Shown in pieces: positions 8,495-17,213 of a stretch of 40,650 nucleotides of DNA (the stretch's first letter is position 1; every line of letters begins with the position of its first letter). The DNA is from Chloroflexota bacterium (lineage in GTDB: Bacteria; Chloroflexota; Anaerolineae; Anaerolineales; Anaerolineaceae). The stretch covers positions 1 to 40,650 of the forward strand of contig JAJYIW010000005.1 in assembly GCA_021789855.1 (NCBI GenBank), given 5' to 3'. The notes under the pieces were generated by a model that was not told the origin of the DNA, searched no databases, and worked only from the letters and a program-made list of their open reading frames with translations. A program made the position numbers and the translations under genes.

Positions 8495-8503
8495 TGATAT
8501 ATA
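8495..8503 (+). promoter_or_regulatory. Possible radA promoter
   Basis: TGATATATA is an extended -10-like sequence that overlaps a TATAAT at 8500-8505. A start near 8510 would place the first transcribed bases inside the hairpin at 8505-8538. There is no clear -35 box. Confidence 0.3.
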
Positions 8504-8504
8504 A

Positions 8505-8538
8505 TCCTGGTGGGTGCACAAAAAAGCACCCACCAGGA
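8505..8538 (+). terminator. Perfect 13-bp hairpin between clpC and radA
   Basis: TCCTGGTGGGTGC (8505-8517) pairs perfectly with GCACCCACCAGGA (8526-8538) around an A-rich 8-base loop. It starts 20 bases after the clpC stop. Only GCCTTT follows, so it is a weak intrinsic terminator. The right arm contains AGGA(G), the only ribosome-binding-like sequence ahead of radA, so the stem could also hide that site. Confidence 0.55.
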
Positions 8539-8552
8539 GCCTTTAACCTTCC

Positions 8553-9971
8553 ATGCCAAAAACACAAACTCAATACGTCTGTCAGCAGTGTGGGAAAATT
8601 TCACCCCGGCCCCTGGGCCGGTGCCCGCAATGCGGCGCATGGGGCAGCATGATAGAAGAAATCGTGGGGCCGGCTCTTTCCCATCCTACAAAAAATGTGG
8701 CCCGGGGATTGGGTGGGCGCTCGGTGCCGCTGCGCATCAACGAGATTGAAGGTTCAGCCGAAGAGCGCATGCCGTTATCGATTGGCGAGTTTGCGCGGGT
8801 GCTGGGCGGCGGAGTGGTTCCTGGCTCGATCGTCCTGGTTGGCGGCGATCCAGGCATTGGCAAGTCTACTTTATTGCTCCAGATGACCATGGCTATGGCT
8901 CCGGTGGGCAAGATCTTGTATGTTTCAGGGGAAGAGTCCGAACGCCAGATCAAGATGCGAGCGGTGCGTTTACTCCGGGAGGAAGACGGCCAGCCGCAGG
9001 CTATCCCCGAGTCGCTCTACCTGGTGACCGAGACCAACCTGAACGTCATCCTTGAGCATATTCATGACGTCCAGCCCATGCTGGTGATCATCGATTCGAT
9101 CCAGACGGTTTACCTGCCTGAGCTCGAATCCAGTGCGGGTTCCGTATCCCAGGTGCGCGAGTGCGCTTCACGGCTGCGAGAGCTGGCGAAGGCCAGCGGG
9201 ACGGCGGTTTTCCTGATCGGGCACGTGACCAAGGAAGGCACGCTGGCGGGGCCCCGGGTGTTGGAGCACATCGTCGATACGGTGTTATATCTGGAAGGCG
9301 ACCGTTTCCAGACGTACCGGCTGCTCCGCTCGGTCAAAAATCGCTTTGGCGCCACGTCGGAGGTTGGGGTGTTTGAAATGCGTGAACGCGGCATGGTAGA
9401 AATTACCAATCCCTCCGAGGCTTTCCTGGCCGAGCGCATGGTCAACGCGGCTGGCTCGGCCATCGCGGTGACCATGGAAGGGACTCGCCCGCTGCTGGTA
9501 GAGATGCAGGGGTTGACCAGCCCGACCAATTTTGGCAACCCACGGCGGACGCCTAACGGCGTGGATATTAACCGCTTGTTGCTGCTCGTGGCCGTGCTGA
9601 CGCGCCGCCTGGGTATGCACCTGGGAGAGCAAGATGTTTTCGTTAACGTGGTCGGTGGGTTACGCGTCAGCGAACCGGCGGCCGATCTGGCCATCGCCGC
9701 GGCGCTGGTGTCTTCGTTGCGTGATGTACCCTTGCGCGCCGATACGGTGTTGATTGGCGAGGTGGGCCTGTCCGGAGAGCTGCGCCTGGTGGGGCAGATG
9801 GCCAGCCGCCTGCGTGAAGCGGCCAAGCTGGGTTTTCGCACGGCCATTGTGCCGCGCCGCATCCGCCGCGTTGAGCATTGGGGCGAAGGCATCCAGGTGG
9901 TGGAAGCACGTTCGCTGCGCGAGGCGCTGTCCAGTGCATTGCTGGCTGAAGATGACGGGGTTAAGCATTAA
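8553..9971 (+). CDS. radA: DNA repair protein RadA/Sms
   Basis: RadA is a hexameric RecA-like helicase that drives branch migration in recombination. The 472-residue protein has the N-terminal zinc finger (C10, C13, C24, C27), Walker A GGDPGIGKST at about 97-106, the RadA signature KNRFG at 262-266, and a C-terminal Lon-like domain with VNVVGGLRV and GEVGLSGE. Its length is normal. No strong ribosome binding site precedes the ATG; AGGAG lies 13 bases upstream inside the hairpin. The DUF6391 gene follows after 19 bases and then holA, suggesting one transcription unit. Confidence 0.96.
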   Translation: MPKTQTQYVCQQCGKISPRPLGRCPQCGAWGSMIEEIVGPALSHPTKNVARGLGGRSVPLRINEIEGSAEERMPLSIGEFARVLGGGVVPGSIVLVGGDPGIGKSTLLLQMTMAMAPVGKILYVSGEESERQIKMRAVRLLREEDGQPQAIPESLYLVTETNLNVILEHIHDVQPMLVIIDSIQTVYLPELESSAGSVSQVRECASRLRELAKASGTAVFLIGHVTKEGTLAGPRVLEHIVDTVLYLEGDRFQTYRLLRSVKNRFGATSEVGVFEMRERGMVEITNPSEAFLAERMVNAAGSAIAVTMEGTRPLLVEMQGLTSPTNFGNPRRTPNGVDINRLLLLVAVLTRRLGMHLGEQDVFVNVVGGLRVSEPAADLAIAAALVSSLRDVPLRADTVLIGEVGLSGELRLVGQMASRLREAAKLGFRTAIVPRRIRRVEHWGEGIQVVEARSLREALSSALLAEDDGVKH

Positions 9972-9990
9972 TCATTTTATTGGAGGTGTC

Positions 9991-10509
9991 ATGGGATTAC
10001 TGGATGTGTTCTTAAATTCACCTGCACTCTTGCGTGTTCGCCGCAATCACGGCCTGGAACACGCGACCATCAATGTCCTGACCGAGCAGTTTCCAAATCT
10101 ACACCTGGCAGGTCATTCGGATATGGCTGGCTTTTGGATCATCGGGAATGTATCCACCGAGTCGTTAGCCGATGCCGTGGAGCAGGCTTTGAACCGCCTG
10201 CAATCGGGTGAACGCGACCTGGCCATCCATCCTAACTGCGGGACGAATTTTGTCACGGCAGGCGCGGCAGCCGGGTTGGCCGCCTGGCTGGTGATGTTGC
10301 CTGGTGGACGTGGCCTGCGCAACAAAATAGAACGCCTGCCGATGGTGGTCATGCTGGCTACCCTGGCAATCATGATTGCCCAGCCTTTTGGGCCGTTGCT
10401 CCAGGCAAGAGTGACCACCTCGGGAGAGCCAGGTAACCTCCAGGTGACCCAGATCAGCGCCGGGCAGCAGGGGCGCCTGCAGGCTTATCGGGTTATCACC
10501 CAGGGATAA
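9991..10509 (+). CDS. DUF6391 family membrane protein
   Basis: The 172-residue protein begins with the HGLEHATINVL segment (H20, E23, H24), continues with GHSDMAGFW and HPNCGTN (H80, C83), and then has two hydrophobic segments at about 87-104 and 117-137. This pattern matches the DUF6391 family, whose function is unknown. The spacing H-x-x-E-H resembles a metal-binding motif, but I would not call it a peptidase on that basis. GGAGGTG sits immediately upstream of the ATG at 9991. It lies between radA and holA, only 8 bases before holA. Confidence 0.75.
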   Translation: MGLLDVFLNSPALLRVRRNHGLEHATINVLTEQFPNLHLAGHSDMAGFWIIGNVSTESLADAVEQALNRLQSGERDLAIHPNCGTNFVTAGAAAGLAAWLVMLPGGRGLRNKIERLPMVVMLATLAIMIAQPFGPLLQARVTTSGEPGNLQVTQISAGQQGRLQAYRVITQG

Positions 10510-10517
10510 AGGAAAAC

Positions 10518-11627
10518 GTGCCTGAGGGAAAACCGGTCGTCTACATCTTGCATGGCGATGATGATTTTGCCATTAATCAGTTCATTGCCGAGCTGATCGG
10601 CCGGATGGGCGATCCCTCGCTGGCGAGCCTGAATCTCACCCGCCTGGACGGCCGTCTTGCCAGCGAAGATGAAATCCGCACCGCGGTGCTTTCGATGCCA
10701 TTTTTAACCGAGCGGCGATTGGTTGTCTTGACTAACCCATTGGCGAAGATGAGCGTTAAAAGTTCTCAGGCGAATGCGGGGTCGGATGAGGAAACCGATT
10801 TATCCCCAGATGAGGCGGCCAGCCAGAGCGCAATCGTTAAAAAGCAACGTGAGCATTTTGTCGCCTTACTGGACTCCTTGCCTCAAACCACAGCCCTGGT
10901 GCTGGTGATTGACGACGCGCTGGTCAGGCGAAAGGGCCAATGGGCGTGGGAAACGCTCACGCCCACCCACTGGCTGAGCCGGTGGGCGACACAGGCAGGG
11001 GGACGGGCACTGACACGCGAATTCCTCCTCCCCAGGATAGAAGATATACCAGGCTGGATTCGTAAGCAGGCCCAGGCCCAGGGAGGGCAAATTTCCCCTC
11101 AGGCGGCCCGGGCTTTGGCCGAGCACCTGGGCAATGATACCCAGTCCATTTCAATGGAAATCACCAAGCTTTTAACTTATGTTAACGGTAAGCGGACGGT
11201 GGAGGTGGAAGATGTGGAGTTGCTCACCGCGCGCCTGGGCCTGGTGAATGTGTTTAATATGGTCGATGCTTTGGCCGATCGCAATGCTCAAAAAACCTTG
11301 AAGCAGTTGACTCTTTTGTTGGAATCCAGCGAGCCCCAGCAGGTATTTGGTATGATCGTGCGCCAGTTCCGCTTACTGCTCCAGGCGCGGGAGGTGCTGG
11401 ATGAAGGGGGAGGTGAGGCGCAGATCGCGGCTGAAGTGATTGACCAAAAGGGCAAAGTAAACCCTTATGTGGCGGGGAAGCTGGTCACTCAGGCGAAGCA
11501 TTTCAGCCTGGATAGCCTGGTGGCTATTTATCGCCGCCTGCTCGATTTTGACCTGGGAATGAAAACCAGCCAGATCACGCTGGAACTGGCCATGGATACC
11601 CTGGTGGCCGAGCTGACGCAGACCTAA
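10518..11627 (+). CDS. holA: DNA polymerase III subunit delta
   Basis: HolA opens the sliding clamp as part of the clamp loader. The 369-residue protein has the family opening VYILHGDDDFAINQFIAEL, the middle segment around LAEHLGNDTQSISMEITKL and the C-terminal QVFGMIVRQFRLLLQ region. The start is GTG at 10518, with AAAGGA five bases upstream. A charged, poorly conserved insert lies near residues 80-110. The stop is 4 bases from the stop of the convergent amrS gene. Confidence 0.92.
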   Translation: MPEGKPVVYILHGDDDFAINQFIAELIGRMGDPSLASLNLTRLDGRLASEDEIRTAVLSMPFLTERRLVVLTNPLAKMSVKSSQANAGSDEETDLSPDEAASQSAIVKKQREHFVALLDSLPQTTALVLVIDDALVRRKGQWAWETLTPTHWLSRWATQAGGRALTREFLLPRIEDIPGWIRKQAQAQGGQISPQAARALAEHLGNDTQSISMEITKLLTYVNGKRTVEVEDVELLTARLGLVNVFNMVDALADRNAQKTLKQLTLLLESSEPQQVFGMIVRQFRLLLQAREVLDEGGGEAQIAAEVIDQKGKVNPYVAGKLVTQAKHFSLDSLVAIYRRLLDFDLGMKTSQITLELAMDTLVAELTQT

Positions 11628-11631
11628 AGGC

Positions 11632-12693
11632 TCAATTCCAAATGCCGGCGATGGGCGCGCCGCAATCTGGGCAGGTACCCTGGGGAGTAACCCGGTTGCT
11701 CCGGATGGTGTACCCAATGCGCGTGACCAGGCGGCTGCCGCAAGCCGGGCAGTGGGTGTCTTCCAGCGAGCCTACCCTGCCGGGAATATTGCCAGCGTAG
11801 ACGTAACGCAAGCCGGCTTCCTGGCCGATCTCGGCCGCTTGCTGGAGCATCTTGACCGTCGTAGGTGGCACGTTATCCATTTTGTAATCCGGATGAAAAG
11901 CGGTGACATGCCAGGGGATGTCGGGCGAGACGGAAACCAGGAAGCGTGCGGCTTCCCATAATTCATCCACGCTATCGTTGAAGCCGGGGATGACCAGGGT
12001 GACCACTTCGACCCATAGCCCAAGGTCATGGGCGCGCTGGATGGTATCCAGGGTGTGCTGCAAGACGCTGCCCATCTCACGGTAGCGCTTTTCCTGCATC
12101 GATTTCAGGTCCACTTTGTAGGCGCTCAGGTAAGGGCGCAGGTAAGCCAACGCCTCGGGAGTGGCGTTGCCGTTGGAGACAAAGGCGCAGCGCAGGCCGG
12201 CTTTTTGGGCCACCTTGAAGATAGCCACGGCCCATTCAGCGGTGATCAGCGGCTCATTGTAGGAAGAAGCGATGATTCTGGCGCCAACGCGCTGGCCGTA
12301 GGCTACAATCTGCTCAGGTGTGACCTTCCGGATGTAATCGATCGAGTCGGCTGCCATGGGATCGCGCAAGGCCTGGCTGGTCAGCCAGTTTTGACAAAAG
12401 CTGCAATGAAAATCACAGCCCAACATGCCAAACGTCAGGGCGATGCTGCCAGGCAGTAAATGGGCGAAAGGCTTTTTTTCAACCGGGTCAGCCTGGAGGG
12501 CCGCCACGTATCCCCATGGCGCGCGCAGTTCACCATCCCGATTGAAACGCACCTGGCAAATGCCGCGCCGTCCAGGTCGCAGGTAACAGCGATGACCGCA
12601 AGCCAGGCAACGCAGGGTGTCTTTCTCTGGAACAGGTTCAACCAGTTGACCTGGAGCCGTCATTTGATCGAGTGTATCTGCTAAATCTATCAT
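11632..12693 (-). CDS. amrS: AmmeMemoRadiSam system radical SAM enzyme
   Basis: The 353-residue protein carries the radical SAM motif CDFHCSFC (C93, C97, C100), an N-terminal cysteine cluster (C29, C32, C36, C46) and a C-terminal zinc ribbon (CPAC and CPDC). This arrangement matches AmrS, which is usually encoded near AmmeMemoRadiSam partners AMMECR1 and MEMO1; neither is in this window. The reaction is not established. GGAGGT lies four bases before the ATG at 12693. A second ATG at 12705 sits exactly six bases after a TATAAT box and could serve a leaderless message. Confidence 0.88.
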   Translation of the reverse strand: MIDLADTLDQMTAPGQLVEPVPEKDTLRCLACGHRCYLRPGRRGICQVRFNRDGELRAPWGYVAALQADPVEKKPFAHLLPGSIALTFGMLGCDFHCSFCQNWLTSQALRDPMAADSIDYIRKVTPEQIVAYGQRVGARIIASSYNEPLITAEWAVAIFKVAQKAGLRCAFVSNGNATPEALAYLRPYLSAYKVDLKSMQEKRYREMGSVLQHTLDTIQRAHDLGLWVEVVTLVIPGFNDSVDELWEAARFLVSVSPDIPWHVTAFHPDYKMDNVPPTTVKMLQQAAEIGQEAGLRYVYAGNIPGRVGSLEDTHCPACGSRLVTRIGYTIRSNRVTPQGTCPDCGAPIAGIWN

Positions 12694-12711
12694 AGATACC
12701 TCCATAAAATG

Positions 12712-12717
12712 ATTATA
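12712..12717 (-). promoter_or_regulatory. -10 box of the amrS promoter
   Basis: A perfect TATAAT is read on the minus strand. Transcription would start near 12705, either on the upstream ATG itself or 12 bases before the ATG at 12693. No good -35 box is seen. The amrS and mutS2 promoters share this 73-base divergent gap. Confidence 0.5.
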
Positions 12718-12758
12718 CGGTATCCCGCTCCCCTGGTAGGTCTCTGTCTAGCTTAAAG

Positions 12759-12769
12759 TATGATAAACT
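12759..12769 (+). promoter_or_regulatory. Possible -10 region of mutS2
   Basis: TATGAT (12759-12764) overlaps TAAACT (12764-12769); either could act as a -10 box. The second ends nine bases before the mutS2 ATG. There is no ribosome binding site and no convincing -35 box. Confidence 0.3.
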
Positions 12770-12778
12770 TTCCATGCA

Positions 12779-15232
12779 ATGGATGAGAAGACCCTGACCA
12801 TGCTGGAATTTCACAAGGTGTTGGAGCGGTTATGCAGTTATGCCGCATTCAGCGCCTCTCTGGAGCTTGGAAAAGCCCTACGCCCCAGCAGCAACTTCGA
12901 TGAAGTGCTCCTCTGGCAGGCCCAGACCCACGAGGCGAGCCAGTTGTTGGACATCAACGCCGATATCAGCGTTGGGGGAGCGCACGACATCCGCCCATTG
13001 GTTGATCTGGCCGGGCATGGCGGCGTGCTGGCGCCCAACGAGCTGCTGGATGTCAAATCGACCCTGGTGTCGGCGCGCAGCCTGGCGCGGACGTTTGAAC
13101 GCCTGGCGGCGCAATACCCTTACCTGTTTGCTTTGACGATGGGATTGCAGCCGCCTATGGGCCTGGTCGATTCTATTTCCCGGGCCATTTCGGAGCGTGG
13201 GGATATCCTGGATAGCGCCTCAGATGAGCTGACCCGGATTCGCCATGAATTAAAAGTGGCCTACGACCGGTTGATGGGCAAGCTTGAGCGGATCATTAAC
13301 GATCCGCGCATGGCGCCGGTGCTACAGGAGTCGATCATCACCCAGCGCAATGGACGGTATGTGGTGCCGTTGCGGGCAGATTTCAAAGGGCGGATCCGCT
13401 CGATCGTTCATGACCAATCGGCGTCCGGAGCGACCCTGTTCGTGGAACCCCTGGTCGTGGTCGAGTTAAACAACAGCTTACGCGAGCTGCAACTGGCAGA
13501 ACGAGATGAAGAAAGGCGCATCCTGACTGAGCTAAGCCGGGCGGTGGGGTTGCACGCCAGTGAGCTGGTAGGAATGGTCGAAGCGCTGGCCGAGCTGGAC
13601 TTGTGCCTGATGCGCGCGAAATATGCTTACGATTTACACGCAGTTGCCCCGGTTCTGGTGCCCTTCCGCCAGGTTGAGCGCCCCGCTGGTGAGGAAAAGG
13701 CCCACCCCGGCAGCACGATCCGCCTGTTCAATGCCCGCCACCCGCTGCTTGACCCGGACAGCGTGGTCCCAATTGATATCGACCTGGATGCCGAGACCTA
13801 TTCTGTGGTCATCACCGGGCCGAATACCGGCGGTAAAACCGTTACCTTGAAAACGGTCGGCTTATTTGTGCTGATGGCTCAATCGGGGATGGCTATCCCG
13901 GCCCAGTCTGGCTCGGAATTGAGCGTGTTTACGTCGGTCTACGCGGACATTGGCGACGAACAGTCCATCGAGCAGTCCCTGTCGACTTTTTCCGGCCACG
14001 TGACCAACCTGGTGCACATTCTAAAGGAGGCCGATCGTACCTCGGTGGTTCTGCTGGATGAACTGGGGGCCGGGACCGACCCTCAAGAAGGCTCGGCGCT
14101 GGCCCGGGCTGTGCTGGGCTTTTTGCTTGAGCGGCGCATCACCACCCTGGCAGCGACCCATTACCCTGAGCTGAAAGCTTACGCTCATGCCACGCGAGGG
14201 GTGGTTAATGCCAGCGTGGAGTTTGACCTGCAAACTTTGCGCCCTACTTACCACCTGACCATCGGTCTGCCCGGGCGCTCGAATGCCCTGGCGATTGCCG
14301 AGCGGCTGGGCTTGCCCGAGCCTATTATTACGGCTGCCCGTTCCACGCTCCATCCGGATGAGCTGCGCACCGAAGACTTGCTGGATGAGATCCACCGCCA
14401 GCGAGACCTGGCTCGCAAGGCGCGGGCAGAGACGGAAAAATTGCAGCATGATGTCGAGACCTTAAGGGCAGGATTGACCAGGCGTTTGGAGGCAATCGAA
14501 GATGAACGCCGGGCGATCCTGGAACGTGCGCGCCGGGAAGCTGGCGAAGAAGTGGCTGAGCTACGCAATGAGCTGGAGGAAGTCCGCCGCCAGCTCGCTC
14601 GCGCCCGCCAACCGCTGGAAGTGGTCAAGTCGCTGGATGAGCAGCTTCAAGGATTGGCCGAGGAGGCCGAAAAGCCGGTTGAGCGGAAGAGCACGGCGGT
14701 AAAGAAACCGGCGACAACCCGGCAGCCCCTGCAATTGGGAGAAAAGATCAGGCTGCGCTCCTTGAAGATGGTCGGGATCGTAACGTCATTAGGCGAAAAC
14801 GAGATTGAAGTCCAGGTCGGCGCGCTACGTGTCAGGGCGCGGCTGGCGGATGTCCAGCGGATGGATGAGGAGGAGGAAGAACTCGCTCCCGCGGCTGCTA
14901 CACCGCCAGCCGGAACGCCATCTGGCGGCCCTTCCCGCAATACGCCGGTGCTGGGAACCGGATCGAGCCTTTTTTCCCCTTCGCCAGGAATTGAACTTGA
15001 CCTACGCGGCCAACGCGCGGAAGACGCGCTGGATGCCCTCGACCGCTACCTGGAGTCGGCTTTCCTGGCTGGCCTGCCGTATGTTCGCATCATCCATGGA
15101 AAGGGTACGGGCCGCCTCCGGCAGGTGGTGCGCGAAGCATTGCGGCTCTCTCCCCATGTCAAAAAGTTTGAGTCGGGCCAGGAAAGTGAAGGCGGCGACG
15201 GCGTCACGGTGGCCCGCCTGCCCGTGGATTAA
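12779..15232 (+). CDS. mutS2: Endonuclease MutS2
   Basis: MutS2 acts against recombination intermediates and, in some species, on collided ribosomes; it is not the mismatch-repair MutS. The 817-residue protein has the N-terminal core and clamp, an ATPase with Walker A GPNTGGKT at 347-354 and LLDELGAGTDP, a charged coiled coil at about 540-630, a KOW-like segment (LGEKIRLRSLKMVG) and a C-terminal Smr nuclease domain with LDLRG and HGKGTG. A Pro/Gly/Thr-rich linker precedes Smr. Length and domain order are normal. It is convergent with recN across a 239-base gap. Confidence 0.96.
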   Translation: MDEKTLTMLEFHKVLERLCSYAAFSASLELGKALRPSSNFDEVLLWQAQTHEASQLLDINADISVGGAHDIRPLVDLAGHGGVLAPNELLDVKSTLVSARSLARTFERLAAQYPYLFALTMGLQPPMGLVDSISRAISERGDILDSASDELTRIRHELKVAYDRLMGKLERIINDPRMAPVLQESIITQRNGRYVVPLRADFKGRIRSIVHDQSASGATLFVEPLVVVELNNSLRELQLAERDEERRILTELSRAVGLHASELVGMVEALAELDLCLMRAKYAYDLHAVAPVLVPFRQVERPAGEEKAHPGSTIRLFNARHPLLDPDSVVPIDIDLDAETYSVVITGPNTGGKTVTLKTVGLFVLMAQSGMAIPAQSGSELSVFTSVYADIGDEQSIEQSLSTFSGHVTNLVHILKEADRTSVVLLDELGAGTDPQEGSALARAVLGFLLERRITTLAATHYPELKAYAHATRGVVNASVEFDLQTLRPTYHLTIGLPGRSNALAIAERLGLPEPIITAARSTLHPDELRTEDLLDEIHRQRDLARKARAETEKLQHDVETLRAGLTRRLEAIEDERRAILERARREAGEEVAELRNELEEVRRQLARARQPLEVVKSLDEQLQGLAEEAEKPVERKSTAVKKPATTRQPLQLGEKIRLRSLKMVGIVTSLGENEIEVQVGALRVRARLADVQRMDEEEEELAPAAATPPAGTPSGGPSRNTPVLGTGSSLFSPSPGIELDLRGQRAEDALDALDRYLESAFLAGLPYVRIIHGKGTGRLRQVVREALRLSPHVKKFESGQESEGGDGVTVARLPVD

Positions 15233-15310
15233 TATTTTCCCCTCTGTTGAATTAAATAAAGAAGACCCCTAGTTTTGGAACTTCCCCTTCCTTCACTAGC
15301 GGCCTTCTTC

Positions 15311-15332
15311 CAGGAGGGCCCTAGGCCTCCTG
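15311..15332. terminator. Hairpin between mutS2 and recN
   Basis: CAGGAGG (15311-15317) pairs with CCTCCTG (15326-15332) around an 8-base loop. It lies 78 bases after the mutS2 stop in a convergent gap. A weak T-run (CTTTT) begins 12 bases later on the plus strand. It is a modest terminator candidate. Confidence 0.35.
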
Positions 15333-15371
15333 ATCCAGTAGCATCTTTTGATAGAACACAGTATAGCCATC

Positions 15372-15393
15372 GATCGTTGACAGATCGTTGACA
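15372..15393. repeat. Two tandem copies of an 11-base unit
   Basis: GATCGTTGACA occurs twice without a gap in the mutS2-recN intergenic region. Each copy contains the consensus -35 hexamer TTGACA, but no well-spaced -10 follows (the nearest, TATTAA at 15415, is 21 bases on). Its function is unknown. Confidence 0.6.
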
Positions 15394-15471
15394 AAACGTC
15401 CTTTTGGGAAGGAATATTAAGACCCATCGTATTTTCTTCTCCAGGGGTTAGAATGAGCCGATCGGAGTGGG

Positions 15472-17196
15472 TTAATGGTGGCTGGCCGCGACTGTTTGCA
15501 AAATTTCGTCTGCAGAGCGCAACGTGCCTTCCGAAATTCCCCCTAGCATAAGCGCCAATTCACGCCGGCGGGCCTCTCCCTGCAGGGCTTCGACGTGGGT
15601 GGAGGTGCGCCCACCGGCGACCAGCTTGGCTACCCGGAAATGCTGGCCGCCGTGGGCTGCCAGTTGGGGCAGGTGGGTGATGCAAAGCACCTGGTGTTCG
15701 TGTGAAAGTTGCCACAGTTTCTTGCCGACGATCAGACCCACTCGCCCCCCAATCCCCTGGTCAATTTCGTCGAATATGAGGGTCGAGATCGTATCTGCCC
15801 GTGCGAGGACATTTTTCAAGGCCAGCATCAAGCGCGAGGTCTCGCCGCCCGAGGCAATCTTAACCAGGGGTTTCAGTCCTTCACCCGGGTTAGGCGCGAC
15901 CATAAATTCGACCTGGTCAAGCCCGTTGGCGTCGAAGGCCACCCGCCGCCCATCGCTTAACAGCACACCGTTCGGATTTGATTTTGTTTGAAAGTCGATA
16001 CTGAAGCGTGCGCCGGCCATGCTCAGGTCGGCCAGCTCGGTTTCAATGGCTTTTTCCATCGCACCAGCAGCTTTGCGCCGTTGAGCGGATAACGCCTGGC
16101 CCTGGGCCGACAAGCGCTCGAGCCATTGGCTTTCTTCAGCTTCCAGCTTGCTGATCCGTTCACCGGCGTGGGTAATGGTCTCGAGCTGCTCTTTGGCTTC
16201 GACCGCAAAGGACAGGATGGCCTCAATCGATCCGCCATATTTGCGCTTCAGGGTATGGATCAGATCCAGGCGTTCCTCGATTTGGTCCAGGCGCTGGGGG
16301 TTGAATTCGACGCCTTCCACATAGCTACGCAGATCGCGAGTGAGCTCGCTGAGGCCATCGGCGGCGGTTTCAGCTTGTTGGTATAAATCCGCTAAAGAGG
16401 GATCGATCCGGTACAGCCCGTTCAGGGTATGCAGGAGCTGCCCGACCTGATCGGTGATGGAAGGCGCTTCAGGGGTGCCTTCATCCAGCAACTGAAGCGC
16501 TTGTTGGGAAAGGGAAGACAGGTTTTCCGCATTGGCCAGGCGGGTCCGATCGGTGCGCAGCTCCTCCTCTTCGCCTGATCGCAGGTGGGCGTTGTCAATA
16601 TCCTCGATCTGGAATTTGAGCAGGTCAATTCGCCGGTTGGCATCCTGCTCGGCGGCGCGGATAGCAGTCAAATCGCGCCGGGTGGCCTGTAAAGCATGGT
16701 AGGTTGACGTGTAGGCAGCCAGCAATGCCTCATCGTTGGCGTACCGGTCGAGCAGGCCGAGGTGATGGCGGTTGTCGAGTAAGGAGAGGTGTTCGGATTG
16801 CCCATGGATATCGACCAGGTAACCACCCAGTTCTTTTAGCAGGCTAACGTTGACACTATGCCCATTAACCCGGGCGGTCGTGCGTCCTTCGCGGCGTAAT
16901 TCACGCCCCAAAACCAGGTAGCCAGGATCGTCCACGAGGTCCTCGCGCTCGAGGATGGCCATGACTGGCGCCCGGATGGCATCGGTCAGGCGGAAGGTGG
17001 CCTCTACGCTGGCTCGATCGGCTCCGCTGCGGATGAAGGTCAGATCCGATCGCCCGCCTAAAACGGTTTCGATGGCATCTAAAATGATCGACTTACCCGC
17101 TCCCGTCTCGCCGGTAAAGGTGATCAGCCCGCTGCCGAACTCAAGCTCCAGGAGCGGGATGATAGCAAAATTCTCGATACGCAGTTCGGTGAGCAT
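15472..17196 (-). CDS. recN: DNA repair protein RecN
   Basis: RecN is an SMC-like ATPase that gathers broken DNA ends. The 574-residue protein has Walker A GETGAGKS at 29-36, long central coiled-coil arms, the ABC-type signature ASGGETSRLMLALK and Walker B LIFDEIDQGIGG, then the switch segment CITHLPQLAA. Size and order are normal. It is the last gene of the ssb-to-recN operon, 17 bases after the B-box membrane protein. Confidence 0.96.
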   Translation of the reverse strand: MLTELRIENFAIIPLLELEFGSGLITFTGETGAGKSIILDAIETVLGGRSDLTFIRSGADRASVEATFRLTDAIRAPVMAILEREDLVDDPGYLVLGRELRREGRTTARVNGHSVNVSLLKELGGYLVDIHGQSEHLSLLDNRHHLGLLDRYANDEALLAAYTSTYHALQATRRDLTAIRAAEQDANRRIDLLKFQIEDIDNAHLRSGEEEELRTDRTRLANAENLSSLSQQALQLLDEGTPEAPSITDQVGQLLHTLNGLYRIDPSLADLYQQAETAADGLSELTRDLRSYVEGVEFNPQRLDQIEERLDLIHTLKRKYGGSIEAILSFAVEAKEQLETITHAGERISKLEAEESQWLERLSAQGQALSAQRRKAAGAMEKAIETELADLSMAGARFSIDFQTKSNPNGVLLSDGRRVAFDANGLDQVEFMVAPNPGEGLKPLVKIASGGETSRLMLALKNVLARADTISTLIFDEIDQGIGGRVGLIVGKKLWQLSHEHQVLCITHLPQLAAHGGQHFRVAKLVAGGRTSTHVEALQGEARRRELALMLGGISEGTLRSADEILQTVAASHH

Positions 17197-17213
17197 CGGG
17201 ATTACCCTTTGGA

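Noticed and set aside
9110-9892. A 260-codon minus-strand frame inside radA
   Set aside because: It is Ser/Arg/Thr-rich, antisense to the RadA ATPase and Lon-like domains, and therefore a shadow.
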